Assembly (NCBI RefSeq): GCF_000233455.1
Contig: NZ_JH376420.1
Coordinates: 396,176 to 460,175, forward strand
Source of the DNA: [Clostridium] citroniae WAL-17108
Lineage (GTDB): Bacteria; Bacillota; Clostridia; Lachnospirales; Lachnospiraceae
Length of the DNA: 64,000 nt
Reading direction: 5' to 3'
Shown: positions 52,380 through 61,793 of the stretch, piece by piece
Layout of the letters: the number at the start of each line of letters is the position of its first letter
How positions within the stretch are numbered: position 1 is the first letter of the stretch
Position numbers and translations under genes: made by a program
The notes under the pieces: model-generated
Told to the model about the DNA's origin: nothing
Databases searched by the model: none
Seen by the model: only the letters and a program-made list of their open reading frames with translations

Positions 52380-53153
52380 CTATCCCAGAGCCACATCCAG
52401 TATCATCATCACCACAAACCCTGCGGCAAACCCAATGGTCGCCACATTGGAGTGTTCTCCCTGGGCCGATTCCGGGATCAGTTCCTCCACCACCACATAG
52501 ATCATGGCTCCTGCGGCAAATGACAGGAAATACGGCAGCGCAGGCCCCAGGACCTCGGACAGCGCCAGCATAAGGAAGGCTCCAATGGGCTCCACAATAC
52601 CGGACAGCATACCGTACACAAAGGCCTTTTTCTTACCCACCGCCTCCTTTAGGGGGAGGGAAATGATCGCGCCTTCGGGAAAATTCTGAATGGCAATGCC
52701 AACTGACAGCGCCAGTGCCCCTGCCATGGTGATGGAGCTGTTCTCTGACAGGAGTCCTGCAAAGGCCACGCCCACAGCCATGCCTTCCGGTATGTTGTGG
52801 AGGGTCACTGCCAGCACCAGCATGGTACTCTTTTTCCAGTTGCCCTTGGGCCCCTCTGGTTCATCCGTGTCAATGTGCAGATGGGGGATCACCTCATCCA
52901 GCAAAAGCAGAAAACCAATACCCAGCAAAAAGCCCGCTGAGGCCGGAACAAACGCCATCTTGCCAAGATGCTCACTCATGTTCATGGAAGGGATCAGCAG
53001 CGACCACACGGACGCGGCCACCATGACCCCTGACGCAAAGCCCAGAAATGCCTTCTGCACCCTTGGCTTTAATGCATTTTTCAGGAAAAACACGCAGGCA
53101 GCGCCTGCTGTGGTTCCGATAAAGGGAATCATAATTCCCGCAAATATATTCAT
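52380..53153 (-). CDS. ZIP-family metal transporter
   Basis: 257 residues with about eight membrane helices. The metal-binding signatures are LHNIPEGMAVGVAFAG (about 135) and QNFPEGAIISLPL (about 170); a cytosolic loop contains HLHIDTDEPEGPKG. This is the ZupT/GufA-like group that imports zinc or other divalent metals. No metal-responsive operator is visible. It is convergent with aroA and runs in the same direction as the kinase-like gene upstream. Confidence 0.92.
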   Translation of the reverse strand: MNIFAGIMIPFIGTTAGAACVFFLKNALKPRVQKAFLGFASGVMVAASVWSLLIPSMNMSEHLGKMAFVPASAGFLLGIGFLLLLDEVIPHLHIDTDEPEGPKGNWKKSTMLVLAVTLHNIPEGMAVGVAFAGLLSENSSITMAGALALSVGIAIQNFPEGAIISLPLKEAVGKKKAFVYGMLSGIVEPIGAFLMLALSEVLGPALPYFLSFAAGAMIYVVVEELIPESAQGEHSNVATIGFAAGFVVMMILDVALG

Positions 53154-53218
53154 ATCTTATCCCTCGATTCTATCTAAAACATGGGGATCCTCAGACAGAA
53201 CCCCCATGTTCCATAAAC

Positions 53219-53854
53219 TTATAGAAATCCCCGCAGCTTCAGATAATCCTTGATCAGCTGGATCATCTGGTCATAGTCAATACGGCTGGCGTTAATGGGA
53301 AGGTCATAGTTCTCCATGTCCATCCATTCCCTGCCTGTAAAATAGCGGTGATACTCCGTCCTTTCCTTGTCGATCCTTCTCATACGGCGCAGCGCCTCGG
53401 CCTCATCCACCTTATCCACGTCCATGACCCTGCGGATCCTTGTAACCGTGTCCCCATAGACAAAGATGCGGATCACATTTTCCATCTGGTCCTGCAGTAC
53501 ATAGTTTCCGCAGCGTCCCACGATGATACATGTTTCCGAAGCTGCAAGGCTGCGGATCACAGAGGACTGGAAGCGGAACAGGTTCTCCGGTGATGTGATA
53601 TGATGTCCGTCCCTGTCCGGCTCTGTCAGTTCCGGCTTCATACTGGTTACAATGCGGTACAGCAGATTGTTGCCCGCCTTTTCATCTGCCAGCCGGAAAT
53701 ACTGCTCTCCGATCGCGCTTGTCTCCGATGTCATCTTAAGTATTTCCTCATCATAAAAATGGATTCCCAGCTCCTCAGCCAGCCTTTTGCCCGTAAGCCT
53801 GCCGCCGCTGCCGTACTGGCGTTCAATCGTAATTACAAAATGCCTGTCATTCAT
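53219..53854 (-). CDS. Cytidylate-kinase-like family protein
   Basis: 211 residues beginning MNDRHFVITIERQYGSGGR, the P-loop-like start of this family, followed by AEELGIHFYDEEIL, an IIVGRCGNYVL core and RIRRVMDVDKVDEAEALRRMRRIDKER. Such proteins are common in clostridia and are not the essential cytidylate kinase; their substrate is unknown. The ATG at 53854 has a GGGGG run upstream; an in-frame upstream extension lacks a site. It is 22 bases downstream of the cysteine-hydrolase gene, so they probably share a transcript. Confidence 0.85.
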   Translation of the reverse strand: MNDRHFVITIERQYGSGGRLTGKRLAEELGIHFYDEEILKMTSETSAIGEQYFRLADEKAGNNLLYRIVTSMKPELTEPDRDGHHITSPENLFRFQSSVIRSLAASETCIIVGRCGNYVLQDQMENVIRIFVYGDTVTRIRRVMDVDKVDEAEALRRMRRIDKERTEYHRYFTGREWMDMENYDLPINASRIDYDQMIQLIKDYLKLRGFL

Positions 53855-53876
53855 AATAAAACCCCCTTGCTTATGT

Positions 53877-54416
53877 TTATCCCAAATCCTGTGATCCATT
53901 TCCATCTACAATATTAATATGGCACATCTTCATGGCGTTCAGCGCGTTCTCATGGCTCTTTGGCGTTACTCCCGCACAACAGGACCCATCCACCTGAATG
54001 GTCATTTCCGGGACAGCTGCCTTGATCACCATGGCGTTGGAGATCACGCAGATATCCGTGCACAGTCCCACCAGTTCCACAGTGTCATAGGATCCTTTTT
54101 CCACATACGCCGCCAGTTCCATGCTGCCAAAGGTGTGTTTCTCAAATTTCTTTCCGGTGAATGCTTTGAGTTCACCGGCAAGTTCCCATCCGGGAGTTCC
54201 CTTGACGCAATGGACTACAGGAAGTTTCTTGCCTTCCATGGTATCCAGATAATTGTCAAAATGTGTGTCCAGGGTAAATACCACCTCCTGGCCATCTGCC
54301 TCGTATTCCTTTATCTTACGGATCACATAAGGGACAATGGCCTGGGCTTCCTTGGTTCCCAAGGCTCCGTCCACGAAATCCTTCTGCATATCCACTACTA
54401 TAAGTAAACGTCTCAT
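53877..54416 (-). CDS. Isochorismatase-like cysteine hydrolase (nicotinamidase type)
   Basis: 179 residues. LLIVVDMQKDFVDGALG supplies the catalytic Asp, DTHFDNY part of the metal site, HCVKGTPGWEL the substrate loop, and VGLCTDICVISNAM the nucleophile (Cys). This pattern fits nicotinamidase-like amidases in NAD salvage, although the usual second metal His (DxHxxxH) reads Tyr here (DTHFDNY), so another amide is possible. AGGAGGA lies 8 bases before the ATG at 54416. It heads a two-gene unit with the kinase-like protein. Confidence 0.85.
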   Translation of the reverse strand: MRRLLIVVDMQKDFVDGALGTKEAQAIVPYVIRKIKEYEADGQEVVFTLDTHFDNYLDTMEGKKLPVVHCVKGTPGWELAGELKAFTGKKFEKHTFGSMELAAYVEKGSYDTVELVGLCTDICVISNAMVIKAAVPEMTIQVDGSCCAGVTPKSHENALNAMKMCHINIVDGNGSQDLG

Positions 54417-54549
54417 GCAGTTTTCCTCCTTGTTATGGGCACCCATTATCTGTGGTCCAGAAGCTGTGTGCACTATATTTCTTACCATCTACAGTCTACC
54501 ACATTTTGACAACCAATTAAAGTAATTTTCACAAAATTTAAAAAACCTA

Positions 54550-54578
54550 TTGACAAATGCACTCCATTGTATTAAGAT
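54550..54578 (+). promoter_or_regulatory. Promoter of the Trp T-box leader
   Basis: Perfect TTGACA, 17 bases, TAAGAT. Confidence 0.7.
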
Positions 54579-54584
54579 ACGGGT

Positions 54585-54860
54585 TAATAAAATAAACCGT
54601 AGAGAAAGAGGAGTAAGCTTCCAAAGCATTAACACAGAGAGCCGCAGGTGGTGGGATTGCGGTATAAGGCTGGCAGCTGAATGGACTTTTGAGGGCGGTC
54701 CTGAAAGATTTTTCCGTATGGACCGACGGATTCCGCAACCGTTATGCATGCGGCACATATGATAGTATGTGTAAAGTGGACTTTTTAGTCAATTTGAGTG
54801 GCACCGCGGATTTAATTTCGTCTCAATTATGGTCAATACCATAGTTGGGGCGTTTTTTTA
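54585..54860 (+). promoter_or_regulatory. T-box riboswitch with Trp specifier upstream of trpXYZ
   Basis: The conserved TGGCACCGCGG antiterminator is at 54799-54809, followed by a terminator at 54819-54852 with GT wobble pairs and seven T. AGAGAGCCGC lies in the stem I region. The likely specifier TGG (Trp) is at 54682-54684 in the context TGAA-TGG, the same context as the CTG in the leuS leader. Uncharged tRNA-Trp would turn on the importer. The stretch 54861-55020 shows nothing further. Confidence 0.88.
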
Positions 54861-55045
54861 TGCAGTAAACAGGCTGTCATACATGGCAGCTGCAGTTTTT
54901 TGCCAACCTATGCCCCACTGACACCCGGTAATTTCAGGCAGCGCGCACCTGGGGTTCCAGGAAAAAGCCTTCTCCAACGGAATTTTATTGATGAATCAAC
55001 TGAGAAACGATCAAACATTTTAGTATATTCAGGAGGATATTTATT

Positions 55046-56182
55046 ATGAAAAAGACAATTGCAATGCTTTTAACCGCAGCCGTAAGCGCATCCCTGTTAG
55101 CCGGATGCGGATCATCTTCACAATCATCTTCACAATCATCTTCACAAAATACAACCACTGCCCAGGCAGGTGCGGAGACCAATTCAGCGGCAGACACCCA
55201 ATCCGGGAATTCCGCCAAGGAGACTCCGGAGTCTTCATCCGAAGCCGCTGACAAGGCAGAAAGCAATGCTTCCTATACCATCGGCATTGGCCAGTTTGCA
55301 GAGCACGGTTCCCTGGACAACTGCCGCGAGGGCTTTTTGGCCGGTCTGGCCGAGTCCGGCATCCAGGAGGGGAAAAACCTGACCATCCTCTATGAAAACT
55401 CCCAGGCAGACGGCGGAACCGCAAGCCAGATCGCAACCAACTTCGCCGGTAAGGAAGTGGACCTGATGTGCGGCATTGCAACCCCTATGGCACAGGCGGA
55501 ATACGGCGTGGCCAAGAAGTCAAGTACCCCGGTCATCTTCACAGCTGTAACAGACCCGGTTGCCGCAGAGCTGGCCAATGCGGACGGAACCCCCGTGGGT
55601 GAGATCACAGGAACCAGCGATAAGCTTCCAGTGGAACAGCAGCTTAAAATGATCCGCGCCATCCTTCCCGATGCAAAGAAGATCGGAATCATGTACACCA
55701 CCAGCGAGGTAAATTCCGAATCAGCCATTGCCGAATACAAAGAGCTTGCACCAAACTATGGATTTGAGATCGTGGACACCGGTGTCTCCTCCTCAGCCGA
55801 CATTTCCCTGGCTGCCGATACATTGATCAATAAAGTGGACTGTATCACAAACCTTACAGACAATACCGTTGTTGCATCCCTTCCTGTGATCCTTGACAAG
55901 GCCGCCGCCAAGAATATTCCCGTATTTGGAAGCGAAATAGAGCAGGTAAAGATCGGTTGCCTGGCTGCCATGGGACTGGATTACATTGAACTTGGAAAAC
56001 AGACCGGAAAGATGGCTGCACAGGTTTTAAAGGGCGAGAAAAAGGCCAGCGAACTGAATTATGAAACCATTAAGGAGGCTGCATTCTACGGCAATACCAA
56101 GGTGGCTGAAAACCTGGGCATCACCCTGCCGGAGGATCTGACAACAGGCGCAGCAGAGCTCTTCTCAGAAATCACACAATAG
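55046..56182 (+). CDS. trpX: ABC transporter substrate-binding lipoprotein, TrpX type
   Basis: 378 residues. Lipoprotein signal with lipobox SLLAGC (about residues 16-21), then a Ser/Gln linker built from three copies of SSSQ encoded by a 12-base tandem repeat (55112-55147), then the ABC_sub_bind (DUF534) domain: IGIGQFAEHGSLDNCREGF, LTILYENSQADGGTASQIATNF, KKIGIMYTTSEVNSESAI and GCLAAMGLDYIELGKQTG. AGGAGG precedes the ATG. The Trp T-box upstream identifies tryptophan as the probable ligand. Confidence 0.9.
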   Translation: MKKTIAMLLTAAVSASLLAGCGSSSQSSSQSSSQNTTTAQAGAETNSAADTQSGNSAKETPESSSEAADKAESNASYTIGIGQFAEHGSLDNCREGFLAGLAESGIQEGKNLTILYENSQADGGTASQIATNFAGKEVDLMCGIATPMAQAEYGVAKKSSTPVIFTAVTDPVAAELANADGTPVGEITGTSDKLPVEQQLKMIRAILPDAKKIGIMYTTSEVNSESAIAEYKELAPNYGFEIVDTGVSSSADISLAADTLINKVDCITNLTDNTVVASLPVILDKAAAKNIPVFGSEIEQVKIGCLAAMGLDYIELGKQTGKMAAQVLKGEKKASELNYETIKEAAFYGNTKVAENLGITLPEDLTTGAAELFSEITQ

Positions 56183-56205
56183 ATATAATTAAGAAGCGCT
56201 CATAC

Positions 56206-56234
56206 GTGTATTCCGGGAATCTCCCGGAGTACAC
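56206..56234 (+). repeat. Hairpin between trpX and trpY
   Basis: GTGTA-TCCGGGA paired with TCCCGGA-TACAC around a three-base loop, without a T-run; probably an RNA stability element within the operon. Confidence 0.5.
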
Positions 56235-56256
56235 ATAACGGATTGGGAGGAACATC

Positions 56257-57183
56257 ATGACAACGATTATTTTTGGTATCTTTGAAGAAGGCCTGGTTTA
56301 TGCCATCATGGCTCTAGGCGTATACATCACCTATAAGATTCTGGATTTTCCGGATCTTTCCGTGGATGGAACATTTCCCCTGGGCGCCGCCCTCACTGCC
56401 ATCGGCATTGCAAACGGCTTCCTGCATCCATTTGCCGCCCTTATCCTGTCCTTTGCGGCAGGAGCTGCGGCAGGATGCATCACAGGATTGATCCACGTGA
56501 AGCTGAAGGTCCGGGACCTGCTTTCGGGGATCATTGTCATGACCGCTCTCTATTCCATCAACCTGCGGATCGCGGGCAAGTCTAATCTTCCCATTTTCAG
56601 CAAGGACACCATTTTCAGCAACTCATTCCTGTCTGAACATGTGCCCGCTGCCATGTCCCCCTATGTTGTGACCATCATCCTGCTTGTCATTGTCCTGGTC
56701 TGCAAACTGCTCCTGGACGCCTATCTGAAAACCAGGTCCGGTTATCTGTTAAGGGCCGTGGGCGACAATGATGTGCTGGTCACCTCTCTGGCCAAGGACA
56801 AGGGAATGGTAAAGATCGTGGGCCTGGCCATTGCCAACGGCTTTGCCGCCCTGGCAGGCAGCGTATACTGCCAGCAGAAAGGATTCTTTGATATCTCCAT
56901 CGGCACAGGGACCATTGTCATCGGCCTGGCCAATGTAATTATCGGAACCCAGCTGTTTAAGCGGTTTGGATTTGTCAAGTCCACCACGGCTGTCATCATC
57001 GGCTCCATCATCTACAAGGCCTGTGTATCCCTGGCCCTTTTGCTGAACGATATCAAAATAGGAAGCCTGACCATCTCCATCCCGGTAACAGCCTCGGACC
57101 TGAAGCTGATCACCTCCATCCTGTTCCTGATCATCCTGGTGTTAAGCACCTCCAGGGGAAAGAAGGTAAAGAGCCATGCTTGA
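56257..57183 (+). CDS. trpY: ABC transporter permease, TrpY type
   Basis: 308 residues with about eight membrane helices, in the branched-chain/BmpA-like permease class (DFPDLSVDGTFPLGAALTAIG, GLIHVKLKVRDLLSGIIVMTALYSIN, GLANGFAALAGSVYCQQKGF-like segment, VIIGSIIYKACVSLALL). Such permeases pair with DUF534 binding proteins. It overlaps the ATPase gene by 8 bases. GGGAGG precedes the ATG. Confidence 0.9.
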   Translation: MTTIIFGIFEEGLVYAIMALGVYITYKILDFPDLSVDGTFPLGAALTAIGIANGFLHPFAALILSFAAGAAAGCITGLIHVKLKVRDLLSGIIVMTALYSINLRIAGKSNLPIFSKDTIFSNSFLSEHVPAAMSPYVVTIILLVIVLVCKLLLDAYLKTRSGYLLRAVGDNDVLVTSLAKDKGMVKIVGLAIANGFAALAGSVYCQQKGFFDISIGTGTIVIGLANVIIGTQLFKRFGFVKSTTAVIIGSIIYKACVSLALLLNDIKIGSLTISIPVTASDLKLITSILFLIILVLSTSRGKKVKSHA

Positions 57184-57949
57184 GTTAAAACATATCAATA
57201 AATATTACAATGCCGGCACCGTCAACGAAATGTGCCTGTTTGAGGATTTTAACCTCACCATCAAGGATCATCAGTTTGTGTCCGTGGTGGGCAGCAATGG
57301 TTCGGGAAAGACCTCCATGCTCAACATTATCTGCGGAAGCATTCCCCTGGACCAGGGCCGCATCATCATAGGCGGCCAGGACATCACCAGAATGCCTGAA
57401 TACAGGCGCCAGCGCCGCATAGGCCGCGTATACCAGAACCCAGCCATGGGCACCTGCCCTTCCATGACCATCTTAGAGAACATGTCCCTGGCTGACAATA
57501 AAGGCAAAGCGTTCAACCTTTGCCCCGGAACCAATAAACAGCGCGTGGAGGCTTACCGCGAAGCCCTACACTCCCTGGGATTAGGGCTGGAGGATAAAAT
57601 GGACGTAAAGGTAGGAGTCCTCTCCGGCGGCCAGCGCCAGGCCATGGCACTGCTCATGTCCACCATGACCCCCATCGAATTCCTGATCCTGGATGAACAC
57701 ACCGCTGCTCTGGATCCCAAAACAGCTGAGACCATCATGGAACTCACCGGCAAAATCGTAAAAGAAAAACAACTGACCACCATCATGGTAACACACAACC
57801 TGCGCTATGCCGTGGAATACGGGGACCGTCTTCTCATGATGCATCAGGGACACGCCATCATAGACAAGGAAGGCAGTGAAAAGCAGTCCATGTGCATTGA
57901 GGATATTTTGGCGCGGTTTAATGAGATCAGCATTGAGTGCGGGAATTGA
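57176..57949 (+). CDS. trpZ: ABC transporter ATPase, TrpZ type
   Basis: 257 residues with Walker A VVGSNGSGKTSM (about 40), Q-loop RVYQNP, signature LSGGQRQAMALL (about 147), Walker B FLILDEHTAALDP (about 168) and the switch His in MVTHNL. Pro in the usual LSxGQ position is normal. It powers the TrpXY importer and is the last gene of the T-box operon; a bidirectional terminator follows. Confidence 0.93.
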   Translation: MLELKHINKYYNAGTVNEMCLFEDFNLTIKDHQFVSVVGSNGSGKTSMLNIICGSIPLDQGRIIIGGQDITRMPEYRRQRRIGRVYQNPAMGTCPSMTILENMSLADNKGKAFNLCPGTNKQRVEAYREALHSLGLGLEDKMDVKVGVLSGGQRQAMALLMSTMTPIEFLILDEHTAALDPKTAETIMELTGKIVKEKQLTTIMVTHNLRYAVEYGDRLLMMHQGHAIIDKEGSEKQSMCIEDILARFNEISIECGN

Positions 57950-58011
57950 GTAAAGAGTAATGGGGATTAGTAGAGGGAATTGAGCGGTCGTTTGGAATCG
58001 TTATAAATATT

Positions 58012-58060
58012 AACAAGAGCCGGCAAATGAATGTTGCATCATTCGCCGGCTCTTGTTTAA
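58012..58060. terminator. Bidirectional terminator between trpZ and the sugar ABC operon
   Basis: Arms AACAAGAGCCGGC and complement, with an inner GAATG/CATTC stem and T-rich flanks on both strands. Confidence 0.8.
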
Positions 58061-59806
58061 TTATTGCTGCTCAGAATAGCGATCATAGATTGTTTGGAAA
58101 AGCTCCATTAACTGGGGTAATCCGGCAGCGTCAAGTTCTTGCAGATATTTATCCCAGGTCGCATCCGCGTCTCCATCTAAAATCCACTGCATACGGTATG
58201 AATTTACAATGTTCTTGATCTGAGGCTGAATCTGAGAAATAGTTGCCATCTCTTCTGCTGTTTTTAATACAGGGGGCATACTTTCAATCTCCTCAAGCCA
58301 CTCATCCTTACCATTCACCCTCTGGTATTTTAACAGATTTTGTGCTGCATAATCATATTCCACCTTATCATCATAATAGCTGTTAAAAATAGCTGTAGGT
58401 CCCTTAGTACCACGCGTGTTATTACTCACCTCTGAAATAGTAGACCATGGCTCAGGAATTATAATGTTTCCGTTATCATCAAACTGGAATACCCATTTTC
58501 CTGTCTCATCTGCATGATAAACATATCCTTCCGGACTCCAGTTAAAGCTGATAGACATATCCGGGCTATATATATAGTCTACCATACGTGCTAACACTTC
58601 CGGATGCTCACACGCAGAAGTGATCACAAATCTTGCAGCCCTCTGCATTTCAGAGTTGTTTACCACCTCTCCGATCTTTCCGTTCGGACCCTCTAAACGC
58701 GGAAGGGGTGCATACTGTGCTCTTACATCTGCATTTGGAATTTCATTTTCAGGAGACCATGTACCAAAACAGCCATATAATGCGGTATCTCCCTTTATCT
58801 GATCCCAATATAAAGCATATCGTGGATTAGGAGATGGTGAAAATGCATTTACATCAATCAGACCTTCCTCATATAACTGATTGAAGAACTTTGCTGTCTC
58901 CTTATAGGCCGGATCCGCTGCCGTAAACGTCACTTTTCCGTCAATCACAACCATGTTATCATCTGCACGCTCATCTCCGGATGTTGTGGGAGTTCCGAAC
59001 GCCATACAGAAACGGTTGAACACATCGTAAGAGTCATACATATCGGTTGATGCCAAACCTAAGGTAAACGGTATCTCATCATCAATACCATTTCCATTTA
59101 AATCACCCGCCGCCTTGAAAGCTCTCAGACAATCCACCCACTCATCTAACGTAGTAGGCATTTCTTTACCCACCTTATCAAGCCAGTCCTGATTGATTAA
59201 GAATGGTCCCGGTGTGCGGACAAGTCCATACATTTCTTCGATATATGGAAACCCATAACGATTTCCATCCGGAGCAGTAGCAAGTGCTTTATATTCCGGG
59301 TGTTCTTCATATATCTTTGTTAAATTAGGCATATACTTTTCTTCCAGTTCATTTACGGGAATCAGCAGATCCTGGCCCATATAAATGCTGATCATATCAT
59401 TACTGATACAATCCCAGAAAGCATCAGGAAGATCGCTTCCCGTCATCATCAGATTTATTTTTTCTGTCAACCCTACTGTCGGCACCTCTTCCCACTCAAT
59501 CCTGATACCTGTATCTTCCTCTAATTTTTTGGACATGGGAAGTTCCGATGTATTTACAGTCTGCAATGGATCTCTCGACCGTACAATATGGAATACAGGC
59601 GCATTTTCCGAATCTGTAACAATCGGCATATTTCCGGGTGTCAGGTCAAACATCTCTGCTGCATCTGATGATTCAGTTCCTGAGGTGGATGCTGCAGCGG
59701 GCCCCCCTCCGCCTTCCAGCGCATTAGTTCCTCCTCCGCAACCTGCAAGAGACGATAATGCCATAACCATAGTTAAAGCAAGTGACATAACTTTTTTTCT
59801 CTTCAT
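58061..59806 (-). CDS. Extracellular solute-binding lipoprotein of a CUT1-type sugar importer
   Basis: 581 residues, long for the family but normal for LplA/YtcQ-type oligosaccharide binding proteins. Signal peptide and lipobox (LSSLAGC), then a periplasmic-binding fold with SGSDLPDAFW-like (GSDLPDAFWDC), DLNGNGIDDEIPFTLG (a calcium-type loop), and RYALYWDQIKGDTALYG. Last gene of the ROK-permease-permease-binding protein operon. AGGAGG precedes the ATG. The sugar is not determined, but the divergent GH32 enzyme suggests a fructose-containing oligosaccharide. Confidence 0.9.
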   Translation of the reverse strand: MKRKKVMSLALTMVMALSSLAGCGGGTNALEGGGGPAAASTSGTESSDAAEMFDLTPGNMPIVTDSENAPVFHIVRSRDPLQTVNTSELPMSKKLEEDTGIRIEWEEVPTVGLTEKINLMMTGSDLPDAFWDCISNDMISIYMGQDLLIPVNELEEKYMPNLTKIYEEHPEYKALATAPDGNRYGFPYIEEMYGLVRTPGPFLINQDWLDKVGKEMPTTLDEWVDCLRAFKAAGDLNGNGIDDEIPFTLGLASTDMYDSYDVFNRFCMAFGTPTTSGDERADDNMVVIDGKVTFTAADPAYKETAKFFNQLYEEGLIDVNAFSPSPNPRYALYWDQIKGDTALYGCFGTWSPENEIPNADVRAQYAPLPRLEGPNGKIGEVVNNSEMQRAARFVITSACEHPEVLARMVDYIYSPDMSISFNWSPEGYVYHADETGKWVFQFDDNGNIIIPEPWSTISEVSNNTRGTKGPTAIFNSYYDDKVEYDYAAQNLLKYQRVNGKDEWLEEIESMPPVLKTAEEMATISQIQPQIKNIVNSYRMQWILDGDADATWDKYLQELDAAGLPQLMELFQTIYDRYSEQQ

Positions 59807-59840
59807 TTCTTTTCCTCCTACAATATATGTTTTTCTGCTA

Positions 59841-60734
59841 CTACCCCTTAACCGCTCCCACAGTCACTCCCTTGACAAAATATTTCTGAAGGAACGGGTA
59901 TACACATAATAACGGTATTGCCGAAACTACGATAATACCATATTTCATCTGTTCTGCCATCTTTTGTCTCATAGCCGCATCCAATGCATCCGCACTCATA
60001 GAAGCAGCTTGATTAGACAGAACAAGGTTTCTTAACACCACCTGAAGCGGCATCTTATCTCCTGTCCTTAAAAACATAAGAGGATTCATAAAAGAGTTCC
60101 ACTGCGCCGTTGCATAAAACAAGATCATTACTGCTATGATTGTTGTTGATATTGGTATTACTACCCTGAAAAAAATCTGAAACTCATTACATCCGTCAAT
60201 TTTGGCCGCCTCTGTAATTTCTACAGGTATGCTGGATTCAAAGAATGTACGGCAAATTATAAAATTCCATACGGAAACTGCCGTTGGCATTGTAACTGCC
60301 CATATTGAATCATAGATACGAAGTTTATTAATGACCAAAAATAATGGTATCAAACCTCCTTGAAAGAACATTGTAAAAGTAAATAAAAACATAATCTGTT
60401 TACGCCCCATTAAATCTCTTCTGGAAAGTGCATAAGCGCCAGGAATTGTCAAACATATTGAAAGTACCGTACCTACTACTGTATATTTAATCGTATTCCA
60501 GTATCCACTCCATATATCTCTGTACTCAAAAATCTTTTTATAGCCATCCAGATACAACTTCTTGGGATACAGCAGCATTTTGCCCGTATTGACAATATCC
60601 GGATCCGTAAAAGATGCTACCAGCACATAATACAAAGGATACAGAATCATAATACAAAGCACAGTTAAAAGTATGATAATTACAATGTCAAATCCCAAAT
60701 CCCCTTTTTTTATTATTCTTTTCTTAGCTTTCAT
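59841..60734 (-). CDS. Carbohydrate ABC permease (LplC/MsmG type)
   Basis: 297 residues, six membrane helices, with the permease EAA-like loop EITEAAKIDGCNEFQIFFRVVIPIS near residue 185, which contacts the ATPase. It belongs to the CUT1 class with the partner permease upstream. AGGAGGC precedes the ATG. No ATPase gene is present in the operon, so a shared MsmK/UgpC-type ATPase elsewhere must serve it. Confidence 0.92.
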   Translation of the reverse strand: MKAKKRIIKKGDLGFDIVIIILLTVLCIMILYPLYYVLVASFTDPDIVNTGKMLLYPKKLYLDGYKKIFEYRDIWSGYWNTIKYTVVGTVLSICLTIPGAYALSRRDLMGRKQIMFLFTFTMFFQGGLIPLFLVINKLRIYDSIWAVTMPTAVSVWNFIICRTFFESSIPVEITEAAKIDGCNEFQIFFRVVIPISTTIIAVMILFYATAQWNSFMNPLMFLRTGDKMPLQVVLRNLVLSNQAASMSADALDAAMRQKMAEQMKYGIIVVSAIPLLCVYPFLQKYFVKGVTVGAVKG

Positions 60735-60816
60735 CGCCCTGCCTCCTATTCAGCTTTTATCCCATCCCCCGTGTATAACAGATTAGAACTTTCATTGTGA
60801 AGTAATTTTATGTTCT

Positions 60817-61761
60817 CTAGAATAAGCTGATATCCGTAGTTTTTTTGGAAATGAAATTTGTACTGGCCAAAAGTATAAAATTTACAACCGAGTTAAACAA
60901 ACCAACTGCTGTTGCAAAACTGTATTGTGCTTTTAACAGTCCGCTTTTATATACATATGTAGAAATAATCTCACTGGTTGCCAGATTGGATCCAGCCTGC
61001 ATCAGGTATGCCTTCTCATATCCGATCGTCATCAACTGCCCGACTGCAAGTATCAACATTATAATGATTGTAGGAAGTATCAATGGGATATCAATATAAA
61101 GAATACGCTTTAATTTAGAAGCTCCGTCCATAATGGCCGCTTCATAATAATCAGGTGATATGCCTGCCAATGCCGCAATATATATAATTGCATTAAATCC
61201 CATCATCTGCCAGATACCGGATATGATATACAGCGGCCTAAAATATTCCGGACGTGACATGAACATAAGAGGACGACTTCCCATATTCTGGATCAAAATA
61301 TTAACAAATCCAGTTCCTGGCGCTAATATTACCTGCATAATAGATACAATAACAACTGCTGATACGAAGTAGGGTGCATAGGATACTGTTTGTACAAATT
61401 TTCTGAAATGTTTCTGCGTTATTTGGTTCACCATCAAAGCAAACACAATTGGTATAGGAAAAGAGATCGCTAGTTGCTGAAGGCTTAATATCAATGTGTT
61501 GGAAATCACCTGCCGAGCAATATTGGTGGAAAAAAATTGCTTGAAATACTTTAACCCTGCCCAGTGGCTTCCCATGATACCATCTGCAGCCCTATAGTCC
61601 TTAAAAGCTATGAGCAGACCATACATTGGTCCATACATAAATGCTGCCAGCCATATCAATGAGGGGAGCAATAGAACATACAACTGCCAACTGTGCCTAA
61701 ATCCTCTTTTCAGCCATCCATTTTCTCTTACTTCATGTTTATCAGTAATCCCCTTGTTCAT
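60817..61761 (-). CDS. Carbohydrate ABC permease (LplB/UgpA type)
   Basis: 314 residues with six membrane helices and the EAA loop YYEAAIMDGASKLKRILYIDIPLILPT near residue 208. The N-terminus ends a basic segment before the first helix (LYVLLLPSLIWLAAFMYGPMYGL), typical of LplB/YteP proteins. It pairs with the next permease. AGGAGG precedes the ATG. Confidence 0.92.
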   Translation of the reverse strand: MNKGITDKHEVRENGWLKRGFRHSWQLYVLLLPSLIWLAAFMYGPMYGLLIAFKDYRAADGIMGSHWAGLKYFKQFFSTNIARQVISNTLILSLQQLAISFPIPIVFALMVNQITQKHFRKFVQTVSYAPYFVSAVVIVSIMQVILAPGTGFVNILIQNMGSRPLMFMSRPEYFRPLYIISGIWQMMGFNAIIYIAALAGISPDYYEAAIMDGASKLKRILYIDIPLILPTIIIMLILAVGQLMTIGYEKAYLMQAGSNLATSEIISTYVYKSGLLKAQYSFATAVGLFNSVVNFILLASTNFISKKTTDISLF

Positions 61762-61793
61762 ATTATTTCCCTCCTAACTTGTTAACCATTTCC

